64,000 nucleotides of DNA from NCBI RefSeq assembly GCF_015207985.1, contig NZ_JADEVV010000004.1:1-64000 (forward strand), in the 5' to 3' direction. The stretch is from Synechocystis salina LEGE 00031 (GTDB lineage Bacteria; Cyanobacteriota; Cyanobacteriia; Cyanobacteriales; Microcystaceae). The notes under the pieces were generated by a model, which was not told the DNA's origin, ran no database searches, and saw nothing but the letters and a program-made list of their open reading frames with translations. Made by a program: the position numbers and the translations under genes. Below, in pieces: positions 1-9,600 of the stretch. Each line of letters opens with the position of its first letter. Position 1 is the stretch's first letter.

Positions 1-60
1 CCCCCCGCTAAGAAAGAAACTCCCCCAGGGCCCCCGGCGGCTCAGAGCAATTAATCATCC

Positions 61-2241
61 CTAACGTATTTCTGGGTCTTCCGTACTTTCGGCGATCGCC
101 TGGGCCGTGAAAATTGCCTGGGCACTCTGGCTTTGCTCCGGGGAAGCGGGACGACGCTGGACGTAGGTGCCATCGGGTTGTAGCTCCCAAGCTTGGCGAT
201 TATCGGCCAAAAGAATGCCCAAAATAGACTGTAATTCCTGTTTGAGATCCGGCTGTTCCACGGGCACCACCGCCTCCACCCGTCGAGTTAGATTACGACT
301 CATCCAATCAGCACTACCAATGTAAATTTCTTCTTCACCGCCATTGTGGAAATAGAAAATGCGGGAGTGCTCCAACAAACGACCAATCACACTGATTACC
401 CGAATATTTTCACTGACATTTTCCACCCCTGGTCGCAGGCAACAAATGCCCCGCACAATTAGATCAATCTGCACCCCGGCCTGGGAAGCGGCGTAGAGGG
501 CACGGATAATCTGGGTATCCACCAAGGAATTCATTTTGGCCACAATGCGACCAGTGCCTCCATTTAGACAGTGGTCTGCTTCCCGCTCAATCATGGCCAC
601 CATTCTTTCCCGCATATTAACGGGGGCCACCAGTAGTTTTTGGTAATCCTTTTGGCGGGAGTAGCCAGTCAGAAAATTAAACAAATTGGTCAGGTCATTG
701 CCCAATTCTGGACGACAGGTAATTAGCCCCAAATCGGTGTAGAGCTTAGCAGTTTTGGGATTGTAATTACCAGTACCAATGTGAACATAACGACGGATAT
801 CGGGGCCTTCTTGGCGCACTACTAGTACTGTCTTAGTGTGGGTTTTTAGCCCCACCAATCCATAAACCACATGGACACCGTACTGTTCTAATTTTCTGGC
901 CCAGTTAATGTTATTTTCTTCGTCAAAGCGGGCCTTTAGTTCCACCAACACCGCCACCTGTTTGCCATTTTCCGCTGCTGCAATGAGAGCATTAACAATG
1001 GGAGAATCTCCCGAAGTGCGGTACAGGGTCATTTTAATGGTCAATACATGGGGATCGTAGGCCGCTTGGGTAATAAATTGTTGCACCGAAGCGCTGAAGG
1101 ATTGATAGGGATGGTGAACTAAAATGTCCCCCTGGCGAATCAGGCTGAAAATATCTACCCCTTCCTGCTGGACTCGGCCATTTTCATCTCCGTCGACCAA
1201 TTCATAGACATTTTTCAAGCGAGGAGGGATCACGGAAGCCCAGGGTTCATCCTTGAGATGGGGAGCCGGCAGAGAAAGGAAAAAGAACAGATCCTTTAAT
1301 CCCAACAGGCCGTCAATGTCATAAACGTCAATTTCCTCTAGCCCCAAGTCCGTCATCAGGCGATCGCGAATATTTTTGGGAGTCGAAGCATTAATTTCCA
1401 GGCGCACAGCGGATTTACCCACCCTACGTTTCCGTAATTCCTCTTCGATCGCCAAGAGTAGATCGTCAGCCTCATCTTCTTCCACTGCAATATCAGCGTT
1501 ACGGGTCACCCGAAACAAATGACACTCCTGGATGATCATGCCGGGGAAAAGGGAAGCCAAATTGTGGGCAATGACTTGCTCCAAGGGCACACCAGTCCAG
1601 ATCCATGGCTTGTTGGGATCGGGCTGGCACACATCCTCCGGCAGGGCCACAAAGCGAGGCAGAGTGGGGGGCACTTTCACCCGAGCAAATAATTCTTCGT
1701 CCGTGTCGGGATCCCGTACCACCACGCCTAGATTGAGACTGAGGTTGGAAATGTAGGGAAAAGGATGGCTGGGGTCCACCGCCAAGGGGGTTAAAACCGG
1801 GAAAATATGGTCATCGTAAAAGCGGTGCAGATAATGCCGTTCTTCCTGACTAAGGTCCACATAATCATTGAGAAAAATCCCCTCCTCGGTCAATTTTTCC
1901 TTGAGCACATATTCAAAGACCTGGTTTTGCTGATACACCAAGGGCCGCAGACTTTTGCTAATTTCCTTCAGCTGTTGAGAAGGGGTACGACCATCCGCCG
2001 TCAACTTAGTGACATTCGCTTCTACCTGTTGCTTGAGCCCCGCCACCCTCACCATAAAAAATTCGTCCAGGTTGGAGCAAAAAATCGCCAAAAACTTGAG
2101 TCTTTCCAACAGGGGAGTGCGGTCGTCCAAACCTTCATGGAGCACCCGTTGATTAAAGGCTAACCAACTTAATTCCCGATTGAAATAGTAATCAGGATCT
2201 TTAAAGTTAACGGTGGAGACAGAGGGCATAGCTTGGATCAT
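61..2241 (-). CDS. ppk: Polyphosphate kinase (PPK1 family)
   Basis: This cytosolic or membrane-associated enzyme reversibly transfers the ATP gamma-phosphate to inorganic polyphosphate, so it acts in phosphate storage. The 726-residue length fits PPK1. The N-terminal domain carries NRELSWLAFNQRVL. The two phospholipase-D-like catalytic domains carry RRYVHIGTGNYNPKTAKLYTD-type residues, whose His aligns with the autophosphorylated His of E. coli PPK, and later LEHSRIFYFHNGG followed by IYIGSADWMSRN. Translation could start at the first Met or four codons later at MPSVS. The gene stands alone on the minus strand, about 380 bases downstream of the min operon, and probably has its own promoter. 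It corresponds to sll0290 of PCC 6803 (from memory). The family assignment is secure. Confidence 0.96.
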   Translation of the reverse strand: MIQAMPSVSTVNFKDPDYYFNRELSWLAFNQRVLHEGLDDRTPLLERLKFLAIFCSNLDEFFMVRVAGLKQQVEANVTKLTADGRTPSQQLKEISKSLRPLVYQQNQVFEYVLKEKLTEEGIFLNDYVDLSQEERHYLHRFYDDHIFPVLTPLAVDPSHPFPYISNLSLNLGVVVRDPDTDEELFARVKVPPTLPRFVALPEDVCQPDPNKPWIWTGVPLEQVIAHNLASLFPGMIIQECHLFRVTRNADIAVEEDEADDLLLAIEEELRKRRVGKSAVRLEINASTPKNIRDRLMTDLGLEEIDVYDIDGLLGLKDLFFFLSLPAPHLKDEPWASVIPPRLKNVYELVDGDENGRVQQEGVDIFSLIRQGDILVHHPYQSFSASVQQFITQAAYDPHVLTIKMTLYRTSGDSPIVNALIAAAENGKQVAVLVELKARFDEENNINWARKLEQYGVHVVYGLVGLKTHTKTVLVVRQEGPDIRRYVHIGTGNYNPKTAKLYTDLGLITCRPELGNDLTNLFNFLTGYSRQKDYQKLLVAPVNMRERMVAMIEREADHCLNGGTGRIVAKMNSLVDTQIIRALYAASQAGVQIDLIVRGICCLRPGVENVSENIRVISVIGRLLEHSRIFYFHNGGEEEIYIGSADWMSRNLTRRVEAVVPVEQPDLKQELQSILGILLADNRQAWELQPDGTYVQRRPASPEQSQSAQAIFTAQAIAESTEDPEIR

Positions 2242-2625
2242 GGGGGCAAGATGCCAATGGCAGGGGAGAAGACAATGGGGACAATCAGGTTGATCTTACC
2301 CCAGCTTAACCTGGTGAAAATTATGGCCAGTTTAAGGTCAGCAGAAATGCACTCACAGTTTTTACCAATATCGGCGTAGGCTTAGCCGGGGATGAATTAG
2401 TTACAAAATACCAATAAATGCCATGACCATCGCTCTTGGAATAGCACTCCTACGACCTCCGGTTACATTCGCTATAATAAATCTCGGAGAAATGAAGGTT
2501 CTAATCTAGTAAAAAATCGCCTTAGAAAAGTTTATTGCAGTTATTGTCCAAGGAGATTTTTCTACATTAAGTTCGGAAGTTACTCTACCCTTAATAACTA
2601 TTTGACTTTGATGAATTGGGAAAAA
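2242..2625. other. Intergenic region between ppk and the min operon
   Basis: These 384 bases hold no convincing gene. They should contain the ppk promoter on the minus strand and the 3' end of the min operon transcript. A TATAAT hexamer lies at 2473-2478 on the plus strand, but no good -35 element sits at the right distance and nothing is obviously driven by it. I see no strong hairpin plus T-tract. Confidence 0.4.
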
Positions 2626-2838
2626 TTATCTTGAAACCTTCTTGAGCAAAATAGCTGCTACCAAAGCGGGAGTACCCCCAATTAAACCGATCGCCAGCCA
2701 ACGAGGGAAATTGCGGCCTTTCCCATAGGCGATCGCCGTGGCGGTGAGCCCCAGTAAGCAATGGGCAGTGCCAAGAATAATAACCTGGGTGGCAATGGGT
2801 AAATTGGTCAAGGCTGTTAGGGCATCAATATTTAGCAA
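2626..2838 (-). CDS. Small two-helix membrane protein downstream of minE
   Basis: I do not recognise this 70-residue protein. It has two hydrophobic stretches, roughly residues 13-38 and 47-65, which suggests two membrane helices with a short polar loop containing GKGRNFPRW, and a basic C-terminus (LLKKVSR). It starts 9 bases after the minE stop codon on the same strand, so it is probably cotranscribed as the last gene of the min operon. That position hints at a link with division-site placement, but nothing in the sequence shows a function. Codon use resembles its neighbours and it contains a GGCGATCGCC site. Confidence 0.6.
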   Translation of the reverse strand: MLNIDALTALTNLPIATQVIILGTAHCLLGLTATAIAYGKGRNFPRWLAIGLIGGTPALVAAILLKKVSR

Positions 2839-2847
2839 GACTAACCC

Positions 2848-3141
2848 CTATCCTTCCTGGGCTTCTGACCGGGCCTTGGTTCGACGCACCCGACGCACCG
2901 GCAAATTGGCAATTAAAGCGGTCATCCGTTGGTCACTTTCCAAGGAAAACTCCATCTCCCCAGGGTCAATTTCCACATAGCGACTTACCACTTCCACAAT
3001 TTCCCGTCGCATTTCCTCCATCATTTCTGGACTGAGTCCCGATCGATCATTGGCGATGACCAGTTTGAGCCTCCGACGGGCATCTTCGCCGCTATTTTTG
3101 CCACTCCGGCTAAAGAGCCTTTCAATCAATTCCAAAATCAT
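2848..3141 (-). CDS. minE: Cell division topological specificity factor MinE
   Basis: MinE stimulates the MinD ATPase and drives Min oscillation, which restricts FtsZ ring formation to mid-cell. The 97-residue protein has the usual MinE layout: an N-terminal membrane/MinD-contact segment (LIERLFSR), the conserved RLKLVIANDRSGLSPE segment around residues 25-40, and a C-terminal topological-specificity domain ending in a basic tail. It lies 57 bases downstream of minD in the order minC-minD-minE. The assignment rests on motif, size and operon position together. Confidence 0.95.
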   Translation of the reverse strand: MILELIERLFSRSGKNSGEDARRRLKLVIANDRSGLSPEMMEEMRREIVEVVSRYVEIDPGEMEFSLESDQRMTALIANLPVRRVRRTKARSEAQEG

Positions 3142-3198
3142 GCTGGTTTTCGCTCACTGGCTGTTGGGTCATAACGGAAAAAGGGCAAATCCATGGGA

Positions 3199-3999
3199 TT
3201 AACCCCCCAAGAGACGACGGCGGATACGGTTGAGTAGGCTATTGTGGGCGGCCATGAAATCCAGAAAGGGAATGTCTTGGCCTTCTAGGCGGCGGGCAAT
3301 ATTTTGGAATGCTAGCCCCGGCACGGATAGCTTTTCTTCCATTACTAAAGGTTCCCCTTTGTTGGTGGAAATAATAATTTTTTGATCGTCCGGCAGAATA
3401 CCGATGAGGGGCACTGCTAGCAGGTCTAAGATATCCTCCACACTGATCATTTGATTAAGCTGTACCATTTCTGGCCGCAGACGGTTGACAATCAAACTAA
3501 TTTTGCCAATGTCCTCCGCTTCCAAAAGACCGATTACCCGGTCCGCATCTCGCACCGCCGACATTTCTGGAGTAGTGACGATAATTGCCTCCTGGGCTGG
3601 AGCCACCGCATTGCGAAAACCAGCTTCAATGCCAGCGGGACAGTCGATGATGATGTAGTCAAATTTGTCCTTGAGTTGTTCCACCAGGGACTGCATTTGT
3701 TCGGCGTTGATCGCATCCTTTGACCGGTTTTGGGCGGCGGGGAGGAGGACTAAATTGGGCAAACGTTTATCTTTTACCAGGGCTTTATCGATGGTACATT
3801 CATCGGCTAAAACGTCGATGGCGGTGTAAACAATGCGTTGTTCTAACCCCAGCAATAAATCCAGATTTCGCAGGCCAAAGTCCGCATCAATCAGGACAAC
3901 CTTTTTTCCCAATCGAGCTAGGGCCGCTCCCAAATTGGCGGTGGTGGTGGTTTTTCCGACTCCACCTTTGCCCGAAGTGACAACAATAATCCGATTCAT
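3199..3999 (-). CDS. minD: Septum site-determining ATPase MinD
   Basis: MinD is a ParA-type ATPase that binds the membrane in its ATP form, recruits MinC to block FtsZ assembly, and is released by MinE. The deviant Walker A motif SGKGGVGKTTTTANLG lies at about residues 9-24, the Asp-containing DADFGLRNLD segment at about 39-48, and IIIDCPAGIE near 117. The C-terminus (NSLLNRIRRRLLGG) is the amphipathic membrane-targeting helix. The length of 266 residues is typical. It sits between minC and minE. Confidence 0.97.
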   Translation of the reverse strand: MNRIIVVTSGKGGVGKTTTTANLGAALARLGKKVVLIDADFGLRNLDLLLGLEQRIVYTAIDVLADECTIDKALVKDKRLPNLVLLPAAQNRSKDAINAEQMQSLVEQLKDKFDYIIIDCPAGIEAGFRNAVAPAQEAIIVTTPEMSAVRDADRVIGLLEAEDIGKISLIVNRLRPEMVQLNQMISVEDILDLLAVPLIGILPDDQKIIISTNKGEPLVMEEKLSVPGLAFQNIARRLEGQDIPFLDFMAAHNSLLNRIRRRLLGG

Positions 4000-4064
4000 A
4001 GTTGGCTGATAACGTGCGGTGATAACTTGGACTCGAAACTGTTAGTGGGCAAGGGGTAAAGATT

Positions 4065-4811
4065 TTAAAAAAGGGCAGAACGCTGAAACTGACGCACCGG
4101 GGTCAGACGGATACCTTCTGAAGTAATATAAGCGATTTCGGGCTCGCGACGATCAACGGCATCGGCCCCCACCCTAGCTAGGCGATCGCCAATGCGGATC
4201 TGACAGGCGGCCAACCGCAGGATCATAATAACAGCCTGGTCATTGCCTTTCGCACCAGCATGGGCCATGCCCCGCAAACAGCCCCAAATAAGGATGTCAC
4301 CGTCGGCCACAATGCTACTGCCAGGGTTAACGTCACCGATAATGACCACATCTCCACTGTGGCGAATTTCCCCCCCAGAACGGAGAGTATGGCGCACCAC
4401 CAAAGGTTTGGGAGGCAAGGGAACCTCAGATGGGTCTACCAAGGGCTTGTCGGCCATGGTTTGATCCACGGAAAGGCCCGCACTAGCGGCGGCCACAGCG
4501 GTTTGACGACGGTTGGTTTCTACCCATTGCAACGTCAGGTTCTGTTCCTTCAGACCAGCGGCGATCGCCTGGAGTTGTCTGGTGTCCAACAGTTGATTAT
4601 TCACTGCCAACCGCACCAGGGTCTGGTCTTGCCACCGCCCCGCCATAATACGCAGATAATTGGTCAAACTTTGTTGCAGTTGTTGATGGGAAAACACCAA
4701 ACTGGGGGAATCGGGGGCCGTCGTTACCGTCGGTAGGGTCAGGGATAATCGGATAAGGTTTTCCTGGGGAGCTAATTGCCACTCAGGGTGGGGGGTGTCG
4801 TCACTCATCAA
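4065..4811 (-). CDS. minC: Septum site-determining protein MinC
   Basis: MinC is the FtsZ-assembly inhibitor recruited by MinD. The C-terminal half (from about residue 140) has the beta-helix MinC domain, with SGGEIRHSGDVVIIGDVNPG and SIVADGDILIWGCLRGMAHAG-like segments that contact MinD. The N-terminal half is divergent, as is usual in cyanobacteria. The protein has 248 residues. The start is one of two adjacent Met codons. It is the promoter-proximal gene of the operon, 65 bases before minD. Confidence 0.94.
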   Translation of the reverse strand: MMSDDTPHPEWQLAPQENLIRLSLTLPTVTTAPDSPSLVFSHQQLQQSLTNYLRIMAGRWQDQTLVRLAVNNQLLDTRQLQAIAAGLKEQNLTLQWVETNRRQTAVAAASAGLSVDQTMADKPLVDPSEVPLPPKPLVVRHTLRSGGEIRHSGDVVIIGDVNPGSSIVADGDILIWGCLRGMAHAGAKGNDQAVIMILRLAACQIRIGDRLARVGADAVDRREPEIAYITSEGIRLTPVRQFQRSALF

Positions 4812-5020
4812 AAAAACTCAGAATTTCACCGTAGGATCGCCCTTTACCTTAGCACTTCACTTTCCCCGACCGTCCTCCCCCCACGGGGGCAATTCAGACT
4901 ATAGTGGCGGTTTTGTTCACCGGGAGCAAGAACGATGGGAAATACAACTTTTTCGCTAGGATTGATAGAGAATCCTGCCATACCTTGCTTTGGCATCTAA
5001 TCATTAATCCCCAATTATCT

Positions 5021-5653
5021 ATGGCTGTCTGTCCCACCTGTAACCACACCAATCCAGAAGGGGCCATCCAGTGTGAGGCCTGCTTTACGCCCTTGCCCAC
5101 CCTGATGCCTTGCCCCCATTGTGGTAGCCCCGTGCAAAGTGATGCTACCTTTTGCGGCAACTGTGGACAGACCATTGACCCCCAGCAATTGGCGGTAACG
5201 GCCCCGGAGGAGGAAGAGACCCCCACCCCGATCGCCGTGGCTCCGGAAAATAGCGAACCCATTCCGGCCATTCCCGAAGTTTCTTCCACGCCAGCCCCAT
5301 TCCCCGTGGGCACCCAACTCCAACCCCAGGGTGCTTCTCTTGTCCATGTGCAGACCCAAACCACGTTGGAAATTCCTGTGGGCATGGCTGTTATCCACGT
5401 GGGAAAACCCAACGATAAGGTGCCGCCAGATATTGATGTATCGGGTTTTGCTAATTCCGATGTGGTGTCTAGGATCCATGCCGATATCCGTCTGGAAGAT
5501 AATGAGTATTTCCTGGAAGATGTAGGCAGTGCCAATGGCACCTACGTCAATCACACAGCCCTCCCCCCTGGCAATCGTCATTTACTCCGCCCCGGCGATC
5601 GCCTTTCTTTGGGCAAAGGGGATTTGGTCACGTTTATCTTCCAGTTGCATTAG
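5021..5653 (+). CDS. Zinc-ribbon and FHA domain protein (FraH-like)
   Basis: The protein joins two four-cysteine zinc ribbons to a C-terminal FHA phosphothreonine-binding domain. From the start chosen here, the ribbons are CPTCNHTNPEGAIQCEAC near residue 4 and CPHCGSPVQSDATFCGNCG near residue 30. A Pro/Glu-rich linker follows to about residue 110, then the FHA core with SRIHADI, DVGSANGTYVN and LRPGDRLSLGK. The open frame extends 39 codons upstream, but the Met that leads straight into the first ribbon (ATG at 5021) fits the family. The layout resembles FraH of filamentous cyanobacteria and slr0298 of PCC 6803 (from memory). The FHA domain suggests reading of Ser/Thr kinase signals; the partner is unknown. 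Confidence 0.85.
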   Translation: MAVCPTCNHTNPEGAIQCEACFTPLPTLMPCPHCGSPVQSDATFCGNCGQTIDPQQLAVTAPEEEETPTPIAVAPENSEPIPAIPEVSSTPAPFPVGTQLQPQGASLVHVQTQTTLEIPVGMAVIHVGKPNDKVPPDIDVSGFANSDVVSRIHADIRLEDNEYFLEDVGSANGTYVNHTALPPGNRHLLRPGDRLSLGKGDLVTFIFQLH

Positions 5654-5713
5654 GTTGTACCCAACTTTTTTCAGGAATTAAATCCACCATTAAAATCGCA
5701 ATCCGCTAGGCGC

Positions 5714-6391
5714 ATGGAAATTCCCGTTCGCTATCAGCCTCGTCTTTTAACTCCCGAGGAAAGGGAAGGTTATCTCGATTGGTCTTTAGATTTTTTCACC
5801 GACGATCACCTATTGCAAATTCCCTATATTGACTTGACCCTACAGTTGGATGTGACCAATGCCTATGGGGTTTACCAGCGGCACAAGAGCGGCAGGGGCA
5901 GTTTTTTTGCCTTTCTCCTCTGGCATTGGATGCAGTGTTTGCAAAACCATTGGGAATTTCGGCTCCGCTATGACAACCAACAATGGTATGTGCTCGATAA
6001 TCCGCCGGCCATGGTCAGCGTGGCGATCGGGGGCAAACAACGCTTTTCGGAAATGTTGCTGGAAAATGTAGTGCAACTTAATTACAAGGAGTTTAGCGAA
6101 CTTTATAGTGAAAAATTAGCCCAAATTCGGGCTGGGCATTACCAGCGGGCTGAATATGACACCTTTTGTTTAGCTTGTATTTTTGGCAACTTGCCCAACT
6201 TGAGATTTACGGCCTTGAGCGTGCACTATCGCCGGGAAACAATCCAAGGGCAACCCTGGCTTTACTTCGGGCAACGCTATCAGAACAATGAGCGGTTATT
6301 TATTCCTCTTTGTTTTAAAATCCACCACGCCAATACGGATCCCTTGGTACTGGACCAGGCCATCAATCAATTTAAAGCTCGCTTCATTTAA
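5714..6391 (+). CDS. Chloramphenicol acetyltransferase-fold protein
   Basis: The protein has 225 residues, the usual size of a CAT monomer. Several segments match the CAT trimeric fold: FFAFLLWHWMQCLQ, VSVAIGGKQRF, and near the C-terminus IHHANTDPLVLDQAINQF. The last aligns with the CAT catalytic motif HHxxxDG, so the catalytic His is present but the Gly after Asp is replaced by Pro. That change and the chromosomal setting make chloramphenicol resistance unlikely; an acyl-CoA-dependent transferase with another substrate is more plausible. It follows the FHA gene by 60 bases on the same strand and may be cotranscribed. Confidence 0.72.
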   Translation: MEIPVRYQPRLLTPEEREGYLDWSLDFFTDDHLLQIPYIDLTLQLDVTNAYGVYQRHKSGRGSFFAFLLWHWMQCLQNHWEFRLRYDNQQWYVLDNPPAMVSVAIGGKQRFSEMLLENVVQLNYKEFSELYSEKLAQIRAGHYQRAEYDTFCLACIFGNLPNLRFTALSVHYRRETIQGQPWLYFGQRYQNNERLFIPLCFKIHHANTDPLVLDQAINQFKARFI

Positions 6392-6667
6392 CCTATCTAA
6401 TCCAAACCTTAAACTGTCTCAAATATCTTTGGCGATCGCCTTCTCACTGGAATTGAAAGCCAACTCTGACGTAGAAAAGCTAAAATCAATGACCACAAAC
6501 AAGCAACTATTATCAGTTTACCGTAGATCTTGCTCTTACAATGATTTTTTAATAATTAATTAACACTATATTTAAGAAACCTATCAATTTATAAATAATT
6601 ACCAACAAAATAAAGTTTATTATATCAGCCTCGATAAACTGAAGGTATCGATTAGGGGTAAATAGAT

Positions 6668-9600
6668 ATGGTAAGTTCAGTCGTCGAAAAAACCTCTGTG
6701 GCCCATAAAGAAACTGCTTTAATCCTCTGGTTTGAAGAGGTGGGCACCCATGACGTTGGCTTGGTGGGGGGTAAGAATTCTTCCCTGGGGGAAATGATTC
6801 AACAGTTGACCAGCAAGGGAGTAAATGTGCCTTCTGGTTTTGCCACCACTGCCTATGCTTACCGCTATTTTATCCAAGAGGCTGGCTTAGAGCAAAAACT
6901 TCGGGATCTCTTTGCCGACCTGGACGTAAATAACATGGTCAATTTGCAGGAGAGGGGTCATCTAGCCCGGCAATTAATATTAGACACACCCTTCCCCCAA
7001 AATCTACAAGCGGCGATCGCCGAAGCCTATGGAGTCATGTGTGAGCGCTACGGTTGCAAGGTTGATTGTACTGGAGTGGATGTGGCGGTGCGCTCCAGTG
7101 CCACAGCAGAAGATTTACCGGAGGCTAGTTTTGCGGGGCAACAGGAAACCTACCTCAATGTCCACAGTCTTTCCTGTGTTTTGGAATCCTGCCATAAATG
7201 CTTTGCTTCCCTGTTCACTGACCGGGCCATTTCCTATCGGCATCACAATGGCTTTGACCATTTTGCGGTGGCTTTATCGGTGGGTGTACAAAAAATGGTG
7301 CGCTCTGATCTGGCCACTTCTGGGGTGATGTTTTCCATTGATACGGAAACTGGCTTTAAAAATGCCGCCCTAATTACCGCCGCCTATGGGTTGGGGGAAA
7401 ATGTAGTCCAGGGCGCGGTGAACCCCGATGAATATTTTGTTTTTAAACCCACTTTGAAGGAAGGTTTTAAGCCAATTTTGGAGAAACGTTTAGGCAGTAA
7501 GGCCATTAAAATGGTCTACGATGTGGGCGGTTCTAAACTGACTAAAAATGTGGAAGTGGCGGAACCGGAACGGGAAAAATATTGCATTAATGATGAAGAA
7601 ATTCTCCAATTAGCCCGTTGGGCCTGCATCATCGAAGACCACTATTCTGAAGTGCGGGGAATTTACACTCCCATGGATATTGAGTGGGCTAAGGATGGAC
7701 AAACGGGGGAATTATTCATTGTTCAGGCCCGACCAGAAACGGTGCAATCCCAAAAGTCCGCCAATGTGATTAAAACCTACGAGTTAAAGGATCACAGCCA
7801 AGTGTTAGCCACGGGGCGCAGTGTGGGGGCGGCGATCGGCCAGGGCAAAGCCCAGGTAATTCGCAATGTTTCTGAAATTAACCAGTTTCGTCCCGGCGAG
7901 GTCTTGATCACCAACCGCACCGACCCGGATTGGGAACCGATTATGAAACAGGCTTCGGCGATCGTTACTAATCAGGGGGGCCGAACCTGTTTTGCTGGAG
8001 CAACTAATATCCTGACCAATCAAGGCTTTATGAGCTTAAAGCAAATTCATACCCAGGGTTATGATGGTTTATCAACTTTGTCTTTAAATACTGAAACTCA
8101 AAAAATGGAATGGAAACCCATTTTAGACAGTATGAAACGTTCTGGAAAAATAATTGGAGTCAGTGTTTCCCAAACCGGCAAAACAGTTAATAACACCCTG
8201 CGCCTTACTCCGGATCACAAAATGGTTAATCTCCGTCAGGGGAAATATGTGAAAACTGAAATCCAGGAGATGTTAGAAAAGCGAGAAATGGTCTTGGTAT
8301 CTCAAAATATACCAATGCTGGGGGATGGAAAAAATAAAGAAGCAGATTTAGCTTATTTCCTCGGCGGCATTATCACCGATGGCTCTATCTACACCAGTCG
8401 TACCCATGGTGAAGTGCAGTTTATCCAAAAAGATGTTCCCGAAAAAGAAGCTTTCATTGCAACCATGCAAGAAAAGGCTACGGCCCTCTTTGGTAAATCT
8501 TTTACCCCCTATCCCAAAGCGGTGTCCTCTGGCTATATTCGAGGAGAAAAGGTAACAGGACAAGCCACAGCCTATCGTCTTTACTCCAAGGCGATCGCCT
8601 ATGAAGTGCAAGCAAAAGAGCAAAAGATTAGCCAAATCCTCCTAGAAAATGATGCAGAAGTTGCTTATCAATTTTTAGCAGGGGTAATTGATGGGGATGG
8701 ATGCTATGGCAATAATCGCATTAACATTTACATCTCTGAAGAAAATTTATTACAGGCAGTAATTATTGCTTGTTTGAAAATTAACACCGTTCCCCAGGTA
8801 ACTAATAATCGCCATATCCATAACGTCCAAATTGTAGAAAAAATCCCCGAAATTCTTCTCTACACCCGAAGGGTGAAAGGGGAAGTAAAACCTCGCACTA
8901 TCCAAACTCGTTTCTTTGCCACTAAACAACTGTTTGATGGAGAGGTTAAGGGACAAATTAAACTTCGTAAGGATAACAATTTCCTCATTTCTGATAAACA
9001 ACTACAGGAAATCGGTCAATTTGAGTCTTTACTCAATAGTGATCTACGGATGCAACGGGTAATACAGATGGAAGATGCCCAAACAGGGGATGTTTATAAC
9101 ATTACGGTTGCGGATCACCATAACTATGTGGTCTTTACCGAAAAATATACCCCAGTGGTGGTTTGCAATTGCCATGCTGCAATTATTGCCAGGGAAATGG
9201 GCATTCCGGCGATCGTGGGTTGTGGGGATGCTACCGACAGCATTAAAACCGGCGAAGACGTTACCATCTGTTGCTCTGAGGGAGATGAAGGCTCTGTTTA
9301 CAGCGGCATTTTGAACTACGAAGTCCACGAAACGGAATTATCTAATATTCCCCGCACCAAAACTCAAATTTTGATGAATGTGGGCAACCCAGAACAGGCC
9401 TTTGGTTTTGCCAGTTATCCCGCCGATGGTGTAGGCTTAGCCCGGTTGGAATTTATTATTGCTAATCACATTAAGGCCCATCCCCTCGCCCTGATGAAAT
9501 TTGACGAGTTGGAAGATCCCGTTGCCAAGGCAGAAATTGCCCAGTTGACCAAACTCTACGCTGGCGATCGCCCGCAGTTCTTTGTCGATAAATTGGCCCA

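Noticed and set aside
8-190. Open frame of 60 codons on the minus strand at the window start
   Set aside because: It overlaps the end of ppk in another frame and has no recognisable protein features.
2473-2478. TATAAT as a promoter for an unannotated RNA
   Set aside because: There is no -35 at proper spacing, no terminator downstream and no gene to explain it.
4894-5581. Long minus-strand frames (215 and 188 codons) opposite the FHA gene
   Set aside because: They are antisense shadows of the plus-strand zinc-ribbon/FHA gene, whose Cys pairs and FHA motif are clear.
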